The notes under the pieces were generated by a model. That model searched no databases and had not been told where the DNA came from. It worked only from the letters and a program-made list of their open reading frames with translations. Below are positions 16,237 to 25,827 of a DNA stretch of 64,000 nt, piece after piece (position 1 is the first letter of the stretch; each line of letters begins with the position of its first letter). This DNA is from Haloarcula amylolytica JCM 13557. Lineage in GTDB: Archaea > Halobacteriota > Halobacteria > Halobacteriales > Haloarculaceae. Both the position numbers and the translations under genes were made by a program. The stretch covers positions 72,444-136,443 of the forward strand of contig NZ_AOLW01000024.1 of NCBI RefSeq assembly GCF_000336615.1, given 5' to 3'.

Positions 16237-18003
16237 ATGGTGAGTACGCTGACGTGGGTCCTCGCGGGCCTTGTCGCTTACACCCTCCTCGCGATGGCGC
16301 TACGGACCCGCGGCGTTGTCCCCGAGTATATTCGTTTTAGCGGCCCGATTACGACGATTCACACGCAGAAGGGCAAAGCTGTCCTCGACTGGCTCGCACG
16401 GCCAAAGCGGTTCTGGCGGGCCTGGGGGAACCTCGGCGTCGGGTTCGGACTCGTGGTGATGGTCGGCTCCTTCCTCCTCGTTGCGCTCGGGGCCTACCAG
16501 GCGCTCGTCAACCCACAGCCCTCCGCACTGAACGAGCCGCGGAACGCGCTGGCGATTCCCGGCGTCAACGACTTCCTCCCGCTGTCGGTCGCACCCGAAA
16601 TCGTGCTCGGGTTGTTGCTCGGCCTCGTCGTCCACGAGGGCGGCCACGGGCTCTTCTGTCGCGTCGAGGACATCGACATCGAGTCGATGGGGCTGGCCTT
16701 GCTGGCGATCATCCCCATCGGCGCGTTCGTCGAACCCGACGAAGACGAACTCCTGCGCTCCGACCGCGGCGCGCAGGCCCGGATGTACACGGCCGGCGTG
16801 ACGAACAACTTCGCGCTCGCGATCATCACGCTCCTGTTGCTGTTCGGGCCAGTCGCCGGCGCTGTCGCTGTCGTCGACGGCGTGCCGGTCGGGAGCCCGA
16901 TCAGCGGAACCCCCGCCGCCGATGCGGGTATCGAGTCGGGCGACGTCATCACGGCCGTCGACGGCCAGTCGGTCGAGAACCAGCAGGAACTCGAAGCGGT
17001 GCTCGCAGAGAGCGACGCACAGACCGTCGAAGTGGCTCGGAAGGATGCCGAAACCGTCTCTGTCGAGCGGTCCGTCGTCGTCTCGGCGGCCCTCGAGAGT
17101 GCGCCACTTGGAACCGGTGAGACGATTGTCTCTGTCGACGGGACTGCGGTGGCTACTCGCAGTGAGTTCGAACAGGCAGCCCGAGAGCATCCCGTCGCGA
17201 CGCTCGAAACCGAATCCGGGGAGACGGTCACGACTGCCCTCGGCGCATACGTGCTGGTCGCCGAGGACGGCCCGCTCGCCGGGGAAGGAGCACCGAGCGG
17301 CGAGGGCATGATAATCACCGACGTCAACGGGGAACGAACACACAGCGGGGCAGCGCTAATGCAGGCCCTCGAGGGCGGCGAACCCGGTGACCGGGTGTCG
17401 GTCACCGGCTACGTCGACGGTGAACGCGAGACCTACGAGGTGACGATGGCCGAAAGCGAGCAGGTCGACAACGGTATCATCGGCGTCAGCATCCAGCAGG
17501 GTATCAGCGGCATTCAGGTCAGTGACTTCGGCATCGACGCCTATCCCGCCGCCGCATTCCTGGAATTCCTCGGCGGGTCGCCTGACACCCCCACGTCAGT
17601 CTCCGAGTTCTCGTTCGCCCAGCGGATTTTCAGCACGCTCTTGCTCCCCTTTATCGGCGTCGCCGGCGGCTTCGGCTACAACTTCGCCGGCTTCACCGGC
17701 ATCGCGACGAACTTCTACACCGTCCAGGGACCGCTCGGGGCGCTCGGAACGACGCCGGTGTTCCTGCTCGCGAACGTCCTGTTCTGGACCGGCTGGATCA
17801 ATCTCGTCATCGGCCAGTTCAACCTCATCCCGACGTTCCCGCTCGACGGTGGCCACATCCTGCGGGCGTCGACCGAATCGTTCGTCTCGCGGCTGCCCGT
17901 CTCTGACGGGCGGCGGGTGACGACGGCCGTCTCCATCGCGATCACGGTGTCGATGATCGGCGGCCTCCTGTTGATGGTGTTCGGCCCGCGGCTCCTGACC
18001 TGA
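16237..18003 (+). CDS. Site-2 protease (M50) with internal PDZ domains
   Basis: A 588-residue intramembrane zinc protease. HEGGH at residues 133-137 sits in a hydrophobic helix, and Asp537 in FPLDGGH is the third metal ligand. Between these are soluble PDZ-like domains (about residues 215-275 and 330-410), recognisable by AAGI-type DAGIESGDVITAVDG and GEGMIITDVNG. The arrangement resembles bacterial RseP and archaeal PDZ-S2P enzymes that cleave membrane regulators. N- and C-terminal hydrophobic helices anchor it in the membrane. It differs from the 415-residue S2P at 10537 in having PDZ domains. The substrate is unknown. Confidence 0.92.
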   Translation: MVSTLTWVLAGLVAYTLLAMALRTRGVVPEYIRFSGPITTIHTQKGKAVLDWLARPKRFWRAWGNLGVGFGLVVMVGSFLLVALGAYQALVNPQPSALNEPRNALAIPGVNDFLPLSVAPEIVLGLLLGLVVHEGGHGLFCRVEDIDIESMGLALLAIIPIGAFVEPDEDELLRSDRGAQARMYTAGVTNNFALAIITLLLLFGPVAGAVAVVDGVPVGSPISGTPAADAGIESGDVITAVDGQSVENQQELEAVLAESDAQTVEVARKDAETVSVERSVVVSAALESAPLGTGETIVSVDGTAVATRSEFEQAAREHPVATLETESGETVTTALGAYVLVAEDGPLAGEGAPSGEGMIITDVNGERTHSGAALMQALEGGEPGDRVSVTGYVDGERETYEVTMAESEQVDNGIIGVSIQQGISGIQVSDFGIDAYPAAAFLEFLGGSPDTPTSVSEFSFAQRIFSTLLLPFIGVAGGFGYNFAGFTGIATNFYTVQGPLGALGTTPVFLLANVLFWTGWINLVIGQFNLIPTFPLDGGHILRASTESFVSRLPVSDGRRVTTAVSIAITVSMIGGLLLMVFGPRLLT

Positions 18004-18075
18004 GACGGACAGGAGTCCGTCTGAGACGGCCGGGGTTTCGTTACCCATTTACTCCCCGCCGCGAAAGCCCGGCGT

Positions 18076-19815
18076 ATGTTCCTGCAGCTCCGTGCGGAGG
18101 TCGAGGACGCCCTCGCCGACGCACTCACAGCCCTCGACCTGCCGGCCGAGGACCTCGGTATCGAGGAACCACCGGAGGACGTCGACGCCGTGTTAGCGTC
18201 GAGCGTCGCCTTCCGGCTGGCCGGCGAGGTCGGTACTGCGCCGCCGAACGTCGCCGGCGACATCGCCGAGGCGATTGACACGGACGACCTCACCTACGTC
18301 AGTGCTGTGACGACACAAGGGCCGTACGTCAATTTCCTCCCGAGCGAGGCGTACTTCGACGAGACCCTACAGTCAGTCACGGAGAGCGAGTTCGGGCGGC
18401 TTCCCGACCGCGACACCAGCGTCGTTGTCGAGCACACCTCCGCGAACCCGACCGGCCCGGTCCACGTCGGACGAGCGCGCAACCCTATCATCGGCGACGC
18501 CGTCGCTCGGGTGCTCGATTACGCCGGCTACGACGTCGACCGCCACTACTACGTCAACGACGCGGGCCGCCAGATCGCCGTGTTCACCTGGGCCTACGAG
18601 ACGTTCGACGAGTCCGACCTGCCCGAGCCCGAGCGGGAGTCCCCGGAGTACGAGATGGTCCGGTACTACCGCAAGGGCAACACCGTCCTCGAAGAGGGCG
18701 ACCCCGACGAGGTTGAGGAGGCAGAGGCAGAGATTCAGTCCATTCTACAGGGCCTCGAAAACGGCGACGAGGAGACCTACGAGCGCGTCGCCGAGGTCGT
18801 CGACACCGTGCTGGGCGGGATGCAGACCACGCTCGGCCGCCTCCCGGCGGAGTTCGACGAGTTCGTCAAGGAAACGCGGTTCATGCGCAACGGCGACACG
18901 GACGACCTGGTCGACCGGCTGAAGGAACTCGACTGCGCCGTCTACGAGGAGGATGCCTGGCAGTTGGACCTACCAGACTTCGAGAAGAACCTCGTGTTCC
19001 TGCGTTCCGACGGCACATCGTTGTACACCACCCGCGACCTGGCCCACCACGAGTGGAAGTTCGATACCTACGACCGCGCCGTCACGGTGCTGGGTGAGGA
19101 CCACAAACTCCAGGCCGACCAGCTCTCGGCGGCCCTGGAACTGCTCGACAACGACACCGACCAGCTCCGGCAGGTGTTTTACTCCTGGGTGAACCTCCCC
19201 GAAGGCGGGATGAGCACGCGCGAGGGGACCGGTATCGACCTCGACGACCTGCTCGATGAGGCTATCGACCGCGCGCGCGAAGAGGTCGAGTCCCGGCTGG
19301 ACGACCGGACCCGCGGCGACCTCGACGAGGACGACATCGACCGCATCGCTCGCCAGGTCGGTATCGGAGCGGTGCGCTACGACATCGTCTCGAAACAGCC
19401 GACCAAGGGCATCACCTTCGAGTGGGACCGCGCGCTGGACTTCGAAGCCCAGTCCGCCCCCTACGTCCAGTACGTCCACGCGCGCTGCTGTGGTATCCTG
19501 GGTGACGTGGAGGCCGACATCCCCGAGGAGCCCGACTTCGGTCCGCTGTCAGAACCGGAAGAACGCGATCTGCTTCGCGAACTGGCCCGGTTCCCCGCCG
19601 TCATCGAAGCAGCCGCGGACGACCTGACGCCCCACACAGTCGCCACCTACACCCGCGACCTCGCCGAGACGTTCAACGCCTTCTATCGAGAGTGTCCCGT
19701 GCTCGATGCCGACCCCGAGACCCGCGCCGCGCGGCTGGCGCTCGTCGACGGGACCCGGACGACGATTGCGAACGCACTCGACGCGCTGGGCGTCGAAGCG
19801 CCGACCTCGATGTAG
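18076..19815 (+). CDS. argS: Arginyl-tRNA synthetase
   Basis: Charges tRNA-Arg. The 579-residue class I enzyme shows the N-terminal additional domain, the HIGH-like motif in [19 protein letters not shown] (about residues 124-142), the DEAD-like insert, the degenerate KMSKS region [16 protein letters not shown] and the C-terminal DALR anticodon-binding domain ending [14 protein letters not shown]. The ATG at 18076 ([13 protein letters not shown]) fits the family. It is 72 bases downstream of the S2P gene on the same strand and is probably expressed separately. Confidence 0.95.
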   Translation: MFLQLRAEVEDALADALTALDLPAEDLGIEEPPEDVDAVLASSVAFRLAGEVGTAPPNVAGDIAEAIDTDDLTYVSAVTTQGPYVNFLPSEAYFDETLQSVTESEFGRLPDRDTSVVVEHTSANPTGPVHVGRARNPIIGDAVARVLDYAGYDVDRHYYVNDAGRQIAVFTWAYETFDESDLPEPERESPEYEMVRYYRKGNTVLEEGDPDEVEEAEAEIQSILQGLENGDEETYERVAEVVDTVLGGMQTTLGRLPAEFDEFVKETRFMRNGDTDDLVDRLKELDCAVYEEDAWQLDLPDFEKNLVFLRSDGTSLYTTRDLAHHEWKFDTYDRAVTVLGEDHKLQADQLSAALELLDNDTDQLRQVFYSWVNLPEGGMSTREGTGIDLDDLLDEAIDRAREEVESRLDDRTRGDLDEDDIDRIARQVGIGAVRYDIVSKQPTKGITFEWDRALDFEAQSAPYVQYVHARCCGILGDVEADIPEEPDFGPLSEPEERDLLRELARFPAVIEAAADDLTPHTVATYTRDLAETFNAFYRECPVLDADPETRAARLALVDGTRTTIANALDALGVEAPTSM

Positions 19816-19880
19816 GAGCGGTCTGCGTCGGGAATCCGATGTGACAGGCGCGATTGCCGCGAAAAGTCCGTCGAGCCGGC

Positions 19881-20672
19881 CTAATTCTGCAGGAACGCGT
19901 CGACTTCCGCCGCGATTAGTGCAGGTGCCTCAGCGGGGCCGCTGTGGCTGACCCCGTCGAACTCGACGAATCGGCTGTGGGGGAGTGCGTCGTGAACGGC
20001 CCGGGCACTCTGCCGGAGGAAATCCGGCCCGTCGGTGCCGGACAGAACGAGCGTTGGGGCGTCGACATCGAGGCGGTCGGGGAGCCGGTACTGCTCGACG
20101 GACCAGTTCATCCGAACGACCTCCTCAGCGAGGGCCACGCAGTCGGGCCAGACGGGCCACTCCGCCAGCCAGGCGTCGAGGTCCTCGATGCCGTCGGGGT
20201 GGAGGACCTGTTCGATGTAGCGTTTCACCGCTTCTTCTGGCTCCCCGTTCTGTACGAGCGAGTCCATTCGGTCCGCGAGGTCAGCATCCGCCCGGTAGTC
20301 GGCGGGAAGTACCGCCGGTTCGTACGCGATGACAGCCTCGACTTCTGTAGCCGTCGCGGCCTCGATAGCGGTGAGCGCGCCGTAGGAGTGCCCGAACAGG
20401 ATCGGCTCGCCGTCGACAGCGTCGGCAAGCGTCTGGACGTACTGGACTTCGCGGTCCAGCACCTCGTCTGCGCTCGTTTCTGCGGGGGAGTCGAGACAGG
20501 TCCCGAACCCCGGACGCTGGGGGACGACAGCACCGTAGCCCTCGAACTCTGGGATAACCGGTCCCCAGTACTCAGTGGGGGCCATCCCGCCGTGCAGGAG
20601 GAGAAGTGGCTGGCCATCGCCGTAGCGCTCGAACTCGACTTCGGTCTCGTCTGCGGACTGTGTCGGCTGCAT
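19881..20672 (-). CDS. Alpha/beta hydrolase
   Basis: A 263-residue cytoplasmic hydrolase. The oxyanion-hole segment LLLLHGGMAP (about residues 23-32) precedes the nucleophile elbow GHSYGAL with Ser96. The acid residue is probably in LVLSGTDGPDF and the catalytic histidine in FDGVSHSGPAEAP near residue 243. This order is typical of the fold that includes esterases, epoxide hydrolases and haloperoxidases. No signal peptide is seen. It is convergent with argS. Substrate cannot be predicted. Confidence 0.88.
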   Translation of the reverse strand: MQPTQSADETEVEFERYGDGQPLLLLHGGMAPTEYWGPVIPEFEGYGAVVPQRPGFGTCLDSPAETSADEVLDREVQYVQTLADAVDGEPILFGHSYGALTAIEAATATEVEAVIAYEPAVLPADYRADADLADRMDSLVQNGEPEEAVKRYIEQVLHPDGIEDLDAWLAEWPVWPDCVALAEEVVRMNWSVEQYRLPDRLDVDAPTLVLSGTDGPDFLRQSARAVHDALPHSRFVEFDGVSHSGPAEAPALIAAEVDAFLQN

Positions 20673-20815
20673 ACAACATACGGTCGAACGCAGTCGGGCT
20701 AAGCCGTTCTCTCAGTGATTGGGCCGTTTAAGTAGGGGTGTCAAGAGCAGGACCGACAGCCACGCCGATGCTCTGTTTCGACAGGCGCTTCAGCACTGGC
20801 AGCGAGCGATGCCGT

Positions 20816-21502
20816 ATGGGGCTTATCGCAGAATTTCAGATCGATTGCGACGCGTTGCCGCTCGTGTCGGTCGCGGCTGCGGTACCCGAAGCGACGATCA
20901 CCCTCTCGCTGCAGTACAATCACGGTCGCCGCCCGCTGTTTATTGGGACCGTGACGGGTGGTTCCGAGCAGGCCATCGAGCGGGCGTTCACTGATGCCCA
21001 CGATATCGAGGAGTGGACGCGTATCGGGACGGCCGGCGATACCCGTCGGTATCAGGCAGTGCCGGCGCTGAGTTTCGAGGAACAACTCGGTGGCCAAATC
21101 AATGACTTGGACGGACTCGAAGCACTCGCCACGGCAGACGCCATCATCGAACGGATAACCGTGACCGCAGACGGGTGGGAGCAACTGGGATGGTTCGCCG
21201 ACCGAGCGGCGTTCACCGAGTTCGCCTCGTTCTGGCAGCGGAACGCGGACTTCGGACTGGAGCGGCTGACCCGGGATGCGGAGCCGAAGTCGCCCGGGAA
21301 CGGGCTCACGGACCGACAACTGGAAGCGCTACGGACGGCGTACGAGATGGGGTATTTCGAGATTCCGCGGCGCACGTCGCTGGACGCCGTGGCCCAGGAA
21401 CTGGACATCTCTGCATCGTCGCTCTCGGAGCGACTGCGCCGGGCACAGACTCAACTCATTCAGGAAACGGTCGCGACGCTGTGGCCGCCGCTTCCGGAAT
21501 GA
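20816..21502 (+). CDS. Bat-type transcriptional regulator with C-terminal HTH-10 domain
   Basis: A 228-residue haloarchaeal regulator. The N-terminal 160 residues form the sensor-like domain seen in Bat-related proteins without a PAS or GAF domain. The C-terminus is the HTH_10 domain: LTDRQLEALRTAYEMGYFEIPR, then SLDAVAQELDISASSLSERLRR. The ATG at 20816 (MGLIAEFQID) is preferred over upstream in-frame codons because family members start at this position. It is divergent from the hydrolase gene. Bat itself controls bacteriorhodopsin in Halobacterium; this paralogue lies about 6 kb from bop and its targets are unknown. Confidence 0.88.
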   Translation: MGLIAEFQIDCDALPLVSVAAAVPEATITLSLQYNHGRRPLFIGTVTGGSEQAIERAFTDAHDIEEWTRIGTAGDTRRYQAVPALSFEEQLGGQINDLDGLEALATADAIIERITVTADGWEQLGWFADRAAFTEFASFWQRNADFGLERLTRDAEPKSPGNGLTDRQLEALRTAYEMGYFEIPRRTSLDAVAQELDISASSLSERLRRAQTQLIQETVATLWPPLPE

Positions 21503-21569
21503 GTCAGAGACAGCGAGATGTGGTCGGAGCGGCGGGCTGAGACCGGACCGGCTGGCGGGTACAGAGCCG

Positions 21570-22388
21570 TCAGTTGAAGAGGCCGAACACACCGCCGGAG
21601 TCCTCGTCGTCGTCGACATCGGAGTGATCCTCAGTGTCGTCGAGGAACCACTCGTCGTCGAGTATCGTCTCGATATCCGTTTCGGGGCTCTCGCCGCGGA
21701 AGAACACACCCTCCAGCGCCTCGGTCAGCCGCTGATAGGCGTCGGCAGCCGTGCTCTCAGGGGCGTTGAGCACGAGCGGTTCCTCTGTCGTCGCCTGCGG
21801 GTCGTCCGGAATGACCGCAAGCAGCGGGAACTCCATCTGCTCGGCGATGGCCGCGACGTCAGTGTGTCGGGTCGCGCGGTTGATGATCGAACCGAGAACG
21901 GTCCCGTCGATCCGGTTCGCTAGCTGGGCCGTTTTGACCGTATCGCCCACCGCAACGTCGTCGGGGGTCGTGACGAGGACGATTCCGTCGGCCAGCCCAA
22001 GCGGCACGGCGACTTCGTGGCTCAGTCCAGCCCCGGTATCGATCAACACCACGTCGTAGGCATTTCGGAGCGTCTTGATGACTTTCCTGAGCTTTGCGGG
22101 ATCAGCGTCCGCAAACGCCTCCAGCGACTGTTCACCCGGAATCACCGTGAGTCCGCCCGGCGCATCAGTCAAAGCCTCACTCACGGCAGCCTCACCGGCC
22201 AGAATCTCGTGGAGGCTCTTTTCGGGCTCTACAGAGAGCATCGAGCCGAGGTTCGCCATCCCCAGATCCGCGTCGACGACGGCGACATCGTAGCCCATCT
22301 CCTGAAGCACAGCCCCGAGATTTACCGCGGTCGTCGTCTTTCCGACGCCGCCCTTGCCGCCCGCAATCGTACACACGTACCCCGCCAT
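21570..22388 (-). CDS. MinD/ParA-family ATPase
   Basis: A 272-residue P-loop ATPase of the SIMIBI class. The deviant Walker A KGGVGKTTT occupies residues 12-20, with the signature lysine Lys12; Walker A' is VAVVDADLGMANLGS and Walker B is YDVVLIDTGAGLS. The ATG at 22388 (MAGYVCTIAG) is chosen; an upstream TTG-type start would add seven unrelated residues. The C-terminus is a very acidic tail ending GGVFGLFN, which could be a short membrane-targeting helix, though this is uncertain. Haloarchaea carry several MinD paralogues that position motility and chemosensory machinery. Confidence 0.9.
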   Translation of the reverse strand: MAGYVCTIAGGKGGVGKTTTAVNLGAVLQEMGYDVAVVDADLGMANLGSMLSVEPEKSLHEILAGEAAVSEALTDAPGGLTVIPGEQSLEAFADADPAKLRKVIKTLRNAYDVVLIDTGAGLSHEVAVPLGLADGIVLVTTPDDVAVGDTVKTAQLANRIDGTVLGSIINRATRHTDVAAIAEQMEFPLLAVIPDDPQATTEEPLVLNAPESTAADAYQRLTEALEGVFFRGESPETDIETILDDEWFLDDTEDHSDVDDDEDSGGVFGLFN

Positions 22389-22550
22389 AATCTGATTGCT
22401 TGGGTACAATGCAGGCAGTCATATAAATGCGACTGTCATTTGTTGGATCGCGACGGGCCAGGCGACGTTCAGAGTAGGTGGTTTCACCGCTAGTCAAATA
22501 GCTCGGTTGTCACGTCTGTCGTATCGGCCTCACGGCTTTGCCGCTCGGGC

Positions 22551-22716
22551 ACGAGGGCCGCTCACTCCGTTCGCGCCCCTCGCTGCTCACGGGTCGCCTC
22601 CCCGCTCGCCCGTCCTGCGATTCGAGTGAAGCGAGAATCGCACTGGCTTCCTCCGCGGCTCTCTTCGGTCGCCGCTCCGGTACGAGGGCCGCTCACTTCG
22701 TTCGCGCCCCTCGCTG
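22551..22716. repeat. Pair of 35-base direct repeats with an internal hairpin, upstream of prf1
   Basis: A 35-base unit starting ACGAGGGCCGCTCACT occurs at 22551-22585 and again at 22682-22716 with one mismatch. Between them, 22617-22623 (GCGATTC) pairs with 22635-22641 (GAATCGC) around an 11-base loop. The gene-free space between the MinD-like gene and prf1 spans 22389-22754 (366 bases). It otherwise holds only A/T-poor sequence and short runs similar to the repeat. Confidence 0.7.
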
Positions 22717-22754
22717 TCAACAGGTTCTTACGCCACCTCGGCCAACAGAGAGTA

Positions 22755-24011
22755 ATGAGCGAGCAGCAGGAACAGGAACAATCTGACAAGCAGAAATACG
22801 AGTTCCGAAAGGTCATAGAGGAACTCAAGGGGTACCAGGGCTCGGGAACCCAACTCGTCTCTATCTACGTGCCCGAGGACAAGCAGATCAGCGACGTCGT
22901 CGCCCACGTCACCCAGGAGCACTCCGAAGCCTCGAACATCAAATCGAAGGACACCCGGACGGCGGTGCAGGACGCACTCACCTCAATCAAGGACCGCCTC
23001 CGGTACTACGACGTGCGACCCCCCGAAAACGGGCTGGTCGTGTTCTCGGGTGCATTCGACACCGGCGGCGGTCGGACCGACATGGTAACGAAGGTACTCG
23101 AATCCCCGCCGGACCCCATCGAATCGTTCCGCTATCACTGTGACTCGGAGTTCCTCACCGAGCCCCTGGAGCACATGCTGGCCGACAAAGGACTGTTCGG
23201 CCTCATCGTGCTCGACCGGCGCGAGGCAAACGTCGGCTGGCTGAAGGGCAAACGGGTCGAGCCCGTCAAGTCCGCCTCCTCACTGGTCCCGGGCAAACAG
23301 CGAAAAGGTGGTCAGTCAGCCCAGCGTTTCGCCCGCCTCCGGCTGGAAGCCATCGACAACTTCTATCAGGAAGTCGCGGGGATGGCGAACGACCTGTTCG
23401 TCGCCGACCGCCACGAACTGGACGGCATCCTCGTCGGCGGTCCCTCACCGACGAAAGACGAGTTCCTCGACGGTGACTACCTCCACCACGAACTCCAGGA
23501 CATGGTGCTGGGGAAGTTCGACGTGGCCTACACGGACGAGTCAGGGCTGTACGACCTCGTTGACGCGGCCGATGACGTGCTGGCCGAACACGAGATGCTC
23601 CGGGACAAGGAGCTCATGGAGGACTTCTTCAAGCAGCTCCACAACGGGGACAAGGCCACCTACGGGTTCGACCAGACCCGCCAGAACCTCAACATGGGCG
23701 CGGTCGAACAGCTGCTCATCTCCGAGGACCTCCGGAAGGACGTGGTCGCCTACACCTGCGAGAACGGCCACGATGAGTACGACCTCATCAACAGCAGCGC
23801 CGGGACTGACGACCACGAGTGCTCCCGCTGTGGGGCCACCGTCGACGCCGAGGACGGCGAGCGCGAAGACGCCATCGACCACCTGATGGAACTGGCCGAT
23901 CAGCGCGGCACCGAGACGGTGTTCATCTCGACGGACTTCGAGAAGGGCGAACAGCTGCTGACTGCTTTCGGCGGCGTCGCCGGCCTGCTGCGCTACTCGA
24001 CGGGCGTGTGA
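22755..24011 (+). CDS. prf1: Peptide chain release factor aRF1
   Basis: Recognises all three stop codons and triggers peptide release in archaeal translation. The protein is 418 residues from the ATG at 22755 (MSEQQEQEQSDKQKYEF); the open frame extends upstream through the repeats but that part is not family-like. The stop-codon recognition motif NIKS is at residues 61-64, and the catalytic GGQ motif is at residues 185-187. A zinc-like cysteine cluster (CENGHDEYD ... CSRCG) lies in the C-terminal domain. The C-terminus GLLRYSTGV is complete, and a transposable element begins within a few bases of the stop codon. Confidence 0.96.
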   Translation: MSEQQEQEQSDKQKYEFRKVIEELKGYQGSGTQLVSIYVPEDKQISDVVAHVTQEHSEASNIKSKDTRTAVQDALTSIKDRLRYYDVRPPENGLVVFSGAFDTGGGRTDMVTKVLESPPDPIESFRYHCDSEFLTEPLEHMLADKGLFGLIVLDRREANVGWLKGKRVEPVKSASSLVPGKQRKGGQSAQRFARLRLEAIDNFYQEVAGMANDLFVADRHELDGILVGGPSPTKDEFLDGDYLHHELQDMVLGKFDVAYTDESGLYDLVDAADDVLAEHEMLRDKELMEDFFKQLHNGDKATYGFDQTRQNLNMGAVEQLLISEDLRKDVVAYTCENGHDEYDLINSSAGTDDHECSRCGATVDAEDGEREDAIDHLMELADQRGTETVFISTDFEKGEQLLTAFGGVAGLLRYSTGV

Positions 24012-24015
24012 ACTA

Positions 24016-24065
24016 CCCTACCCTACTCGCTCACGGCTGACGCCGTTCGCTCCTTGAGGGTAGGG
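24016..24065 (-). repeat. Right-end hairpin of the IS element, overlapping the tnpB 3' end
   Basis: CCCTACCCTACTCGC at 24016-24030 pairs imperfectly with the segment ending GAGGGTAGGG at 24056-24065. The structure encodes the last residues of TnpB and is the position where TnpB elements usually specify the scaffold of their guide RNA. Sequence beyond it, toward 24011, is the end of prf1. Confidence 0.6.
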
Positions 24066-25267
24066 CTTCCTGTTTCCACGACGCGCTTTACAGACACCGA
24101 ATCGGTGTCCGTAGGGAGCGCAGTCTCCACAGGCGTTGATTCGGAGTATCCCACTCCTACATCTTGTAGACCGCGAGAAAGAATGTTCCACGCCGCGTTC
24201 GCGTCCCTGTCCGCCTCAAACCCGCAGGCGGGACAGGAGTGTTCACGGACCCACAACGGCTTCTCCGTCGAGACGCCGCAGGACGCACACTCCTTGGTCG
24301 TCCCTCTCGGGTTGACTGCCACGAAGTGCGTCCCCTCGCGCTCACACTTGTATTCGAGCAACGAAAAGAACGTCCGCCATGCTGCCGACGCGGTGTTTCG
24401 GCTGTTCGACGGCGACTCCATCATCCCCTTCACATTCAGGTCTTCGACCGCCACGAGGTCGTACTCCCGAGCGTAGTAGTTCGAGAGTTTATGGAGAAAA
24501 TCACGGCGCTTTCGTCGGAGATCGGCGTGACACTCCGCGACGCGACGCCGTTGCTTCTCGTAGTTGTTCGACCCGTGTTGCTTCCGCGAGAGTTTCCGTT
24601 GCTCACGCTCCAAGCGTTCACGCTCGTCGGAGAGATCGAGCGACTCGACCGCCGTGCCGTCGGTGTCGTGGGCGTACTTGAGAATCCCCACGTCAATTCC
24701 GACGCATTTCTCGGGATTTTCGGTGGGTTCGGGTGGTTCACGGTCCATTTGGGCGCCGAACGTGGCGAACCACTCGCCCGTCGGTTCTTTCTTGACCGTG
24801 ACCTGCTTGAGGTTGGCGTCGTCGGGGATGGCGCGGTGGAGTCGTATCGGAATGTCCGCAAGTTTCGAGAGTGACAGCACAGTCTGACCGCCCTTCTTGT
24901 CGAGCTTGAAGCCAGACTGGTTGTACGTGAAACTGCGGAACTCCCGTGGCGGCTTCCACTTGAGTTGACCGACGCCGTAGCCGTTCTCCTTGAGTTTGGA
25001 GAGGCCTTTGAGGTTGTCGAACAGGCGTTCCACGACGGTTTGGAGAACCTTCGAGTACACGTCGGAGAGGCCGTCCCACCAGTTCTTGAGGTCGGGGAGT
25101 TCCGACCGTAACGTAGTCATGGACGGTAGTTCGCCGTGTTCGTCTTGGTACTCGTTGAGGCGGTAGAGCGTGTGGTTGTAGAGTTGCCGACAAATATCGC
25201 GGTGGCGGTCCAACTCCTCTCGGTGGGCGTCGGACGGCTTGAGGCGATACTTGTAGGCGTAGTACAT
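24023..25267 (-). CDS. tnpB: TnpB-type RNA-guided endonuclease (IS1341-like)
   Basis: A 414-residue TnpB, ancestor of Cas12-type nucleases. The start MYYAYKYRLKPSDAHREEL at 25267 overlaps the tnpA stop by one base. The N-terminal helix-turn-helix region is followed by the RuvC-like nuclease: Asp in GIDVGILKYA, Glu in VAVEDLNVKGM and Asp in DRDANAAWNI. A zinc finger with two CxxC pairs (CASCG ... CPACG) lies between the last two. All three acidic residues are present, so it may be active. TnpB helps retain its element by cutting the empty donor site using a guide from the right end. The C-terminus (LKERTASAVSE) is encoded by the end hairpin. Confidence 0.9.
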   Translation of the reverse strand: MYYAYKYRLKPSDAHREELDRHRDICRQLYNHTLYRLNEYQDEHGELPSMTTLRSELPDLKNWWDGLSDVYSKVLQTVVERLFDNLKGLSKLKENGYGVGQLKWKPPREFRSFTYNQSGFKLDKKGGQTVLSLSKLADIPIRLHRAIPDDANLKQVTVKKEPTGEWFATFGAQMDREPPEPTENPEKCVGIDVGILKYAHDTDGTAVESLDLSDERERLEREQRKLSRKQHGSNNYEKQRRRVAECHADLRRKRRDFLHKLSNYYAREYDLVAVEDLNVKGMMESPSNSRNTASAAWRTFFSLLEYKCEREGTHFVAVNPRGTTKECASCGVSTEKPLWVREHSCPACGFEADRDANAAWNILSRGLQDVGVGYSESTPVETALPTDTDSVSVKRVVETGSPTLKERTASAVSE

Positions 25268-25683
25268 CAGCTCTCCCGCTGGTCTTCGACATACTGTTTC
25301 AGCACATCCAGCGACACCTGCCCCGTCGAGATAAGACAGTACGAGTCGTTCCAGAACGAGTCGCCCCACAGTTCGGTCTTCAGCTCATCCTCGTACTCGT
25401 TTCGGATACGGCGAGCAGTCGCGCCCTTGACTGTATTAATGAACTTCACGAGGTTTGTGGTGGGTTTCGCTCGGAACAGGATGTGAACGTGGTCGTCCTC
25501 TCCGTCGAGGTTCGTCAGTTCGACGCCGTAGTTGTCCGTGAACCCGCTGATGACCTCGTGAATGAATTGGGTTCGCTCCTCGGTTAGCACTCCGCGCCGA
25601 TACTTCGTGGTGAGTATCAGGTGGTAGTGTAGGGAATACGTCGAGTGCGCTCCCGAATCGAGGTCGTACTCCATTGGGTTCAT
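25267..25683 (-). CDS. tnpA: IS200/IS605-family Y1 transposase
   Basis: A small HUH single-strand transposase of 138 residues (from MNPMEYDLDSGAHSTYSLH; starts at 25695 or 25674 are alternatives). The HUH metal motif is visible as DDHVHILFRAKP, and the catalytic tyrosine is likely in DSYCLISTGQVSL. The family excises and inserts elements as single strands at short A/T-rich target sites. Its stop TGA shares one base with the tnpB ATG. The DNA before the start contains an A/T-rich promoter-like tract (GATTTTACATTTGGG on the minus strand). Confidence 0.9.
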   Translation of the reverse strand: MNPMEYDLDSGAHSTYSLHYHLILTTKYRRGVLTEERTQFIHEVISGFTDNYGVELTNLDGEDDHVHILFRAKPTTNLVKFINTVKGATARRIRNEYEDELKTELWGDSFWNDSYCLISTGQVSLDVLKQYVEDQRES

Positions 25684-25781
25684 ACTGTAATACAATACCC
25701 AAATGTAAAATCATTACGACAGCGTTGGCCTGTGGGCCTGTAACCGTATCTTCAGATGAACAAGTGATGACGGCGCTGTAT

Positions 25782-25827
25782 CCCCACCCCACTCCGCTCC
25801 CTTCGGTCGCTCCGTTGAGGGTGGGGG
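25782..25827 (-). repeat. Left-end hairpin of the IS element
   Basis: CCCCACCCCACTCCGC at the left arm pairs with GAGGGTGGGG at the right arm. Its sequence closely parallels the right-end hairpin at 24016-24065, which supports both being transposase recognition structures of the same element. About 50 bases to the right is the end of the DUF6276-like gene. Confidence 0.55.

Noticed and set aside
16300-17343. A 347-codon minus-strand frame opposite the PDZ site-2 protease.
   Set aside because: Antisense of a gene with HEGGH and PDZ motifs; composition is typical of shadow frames.
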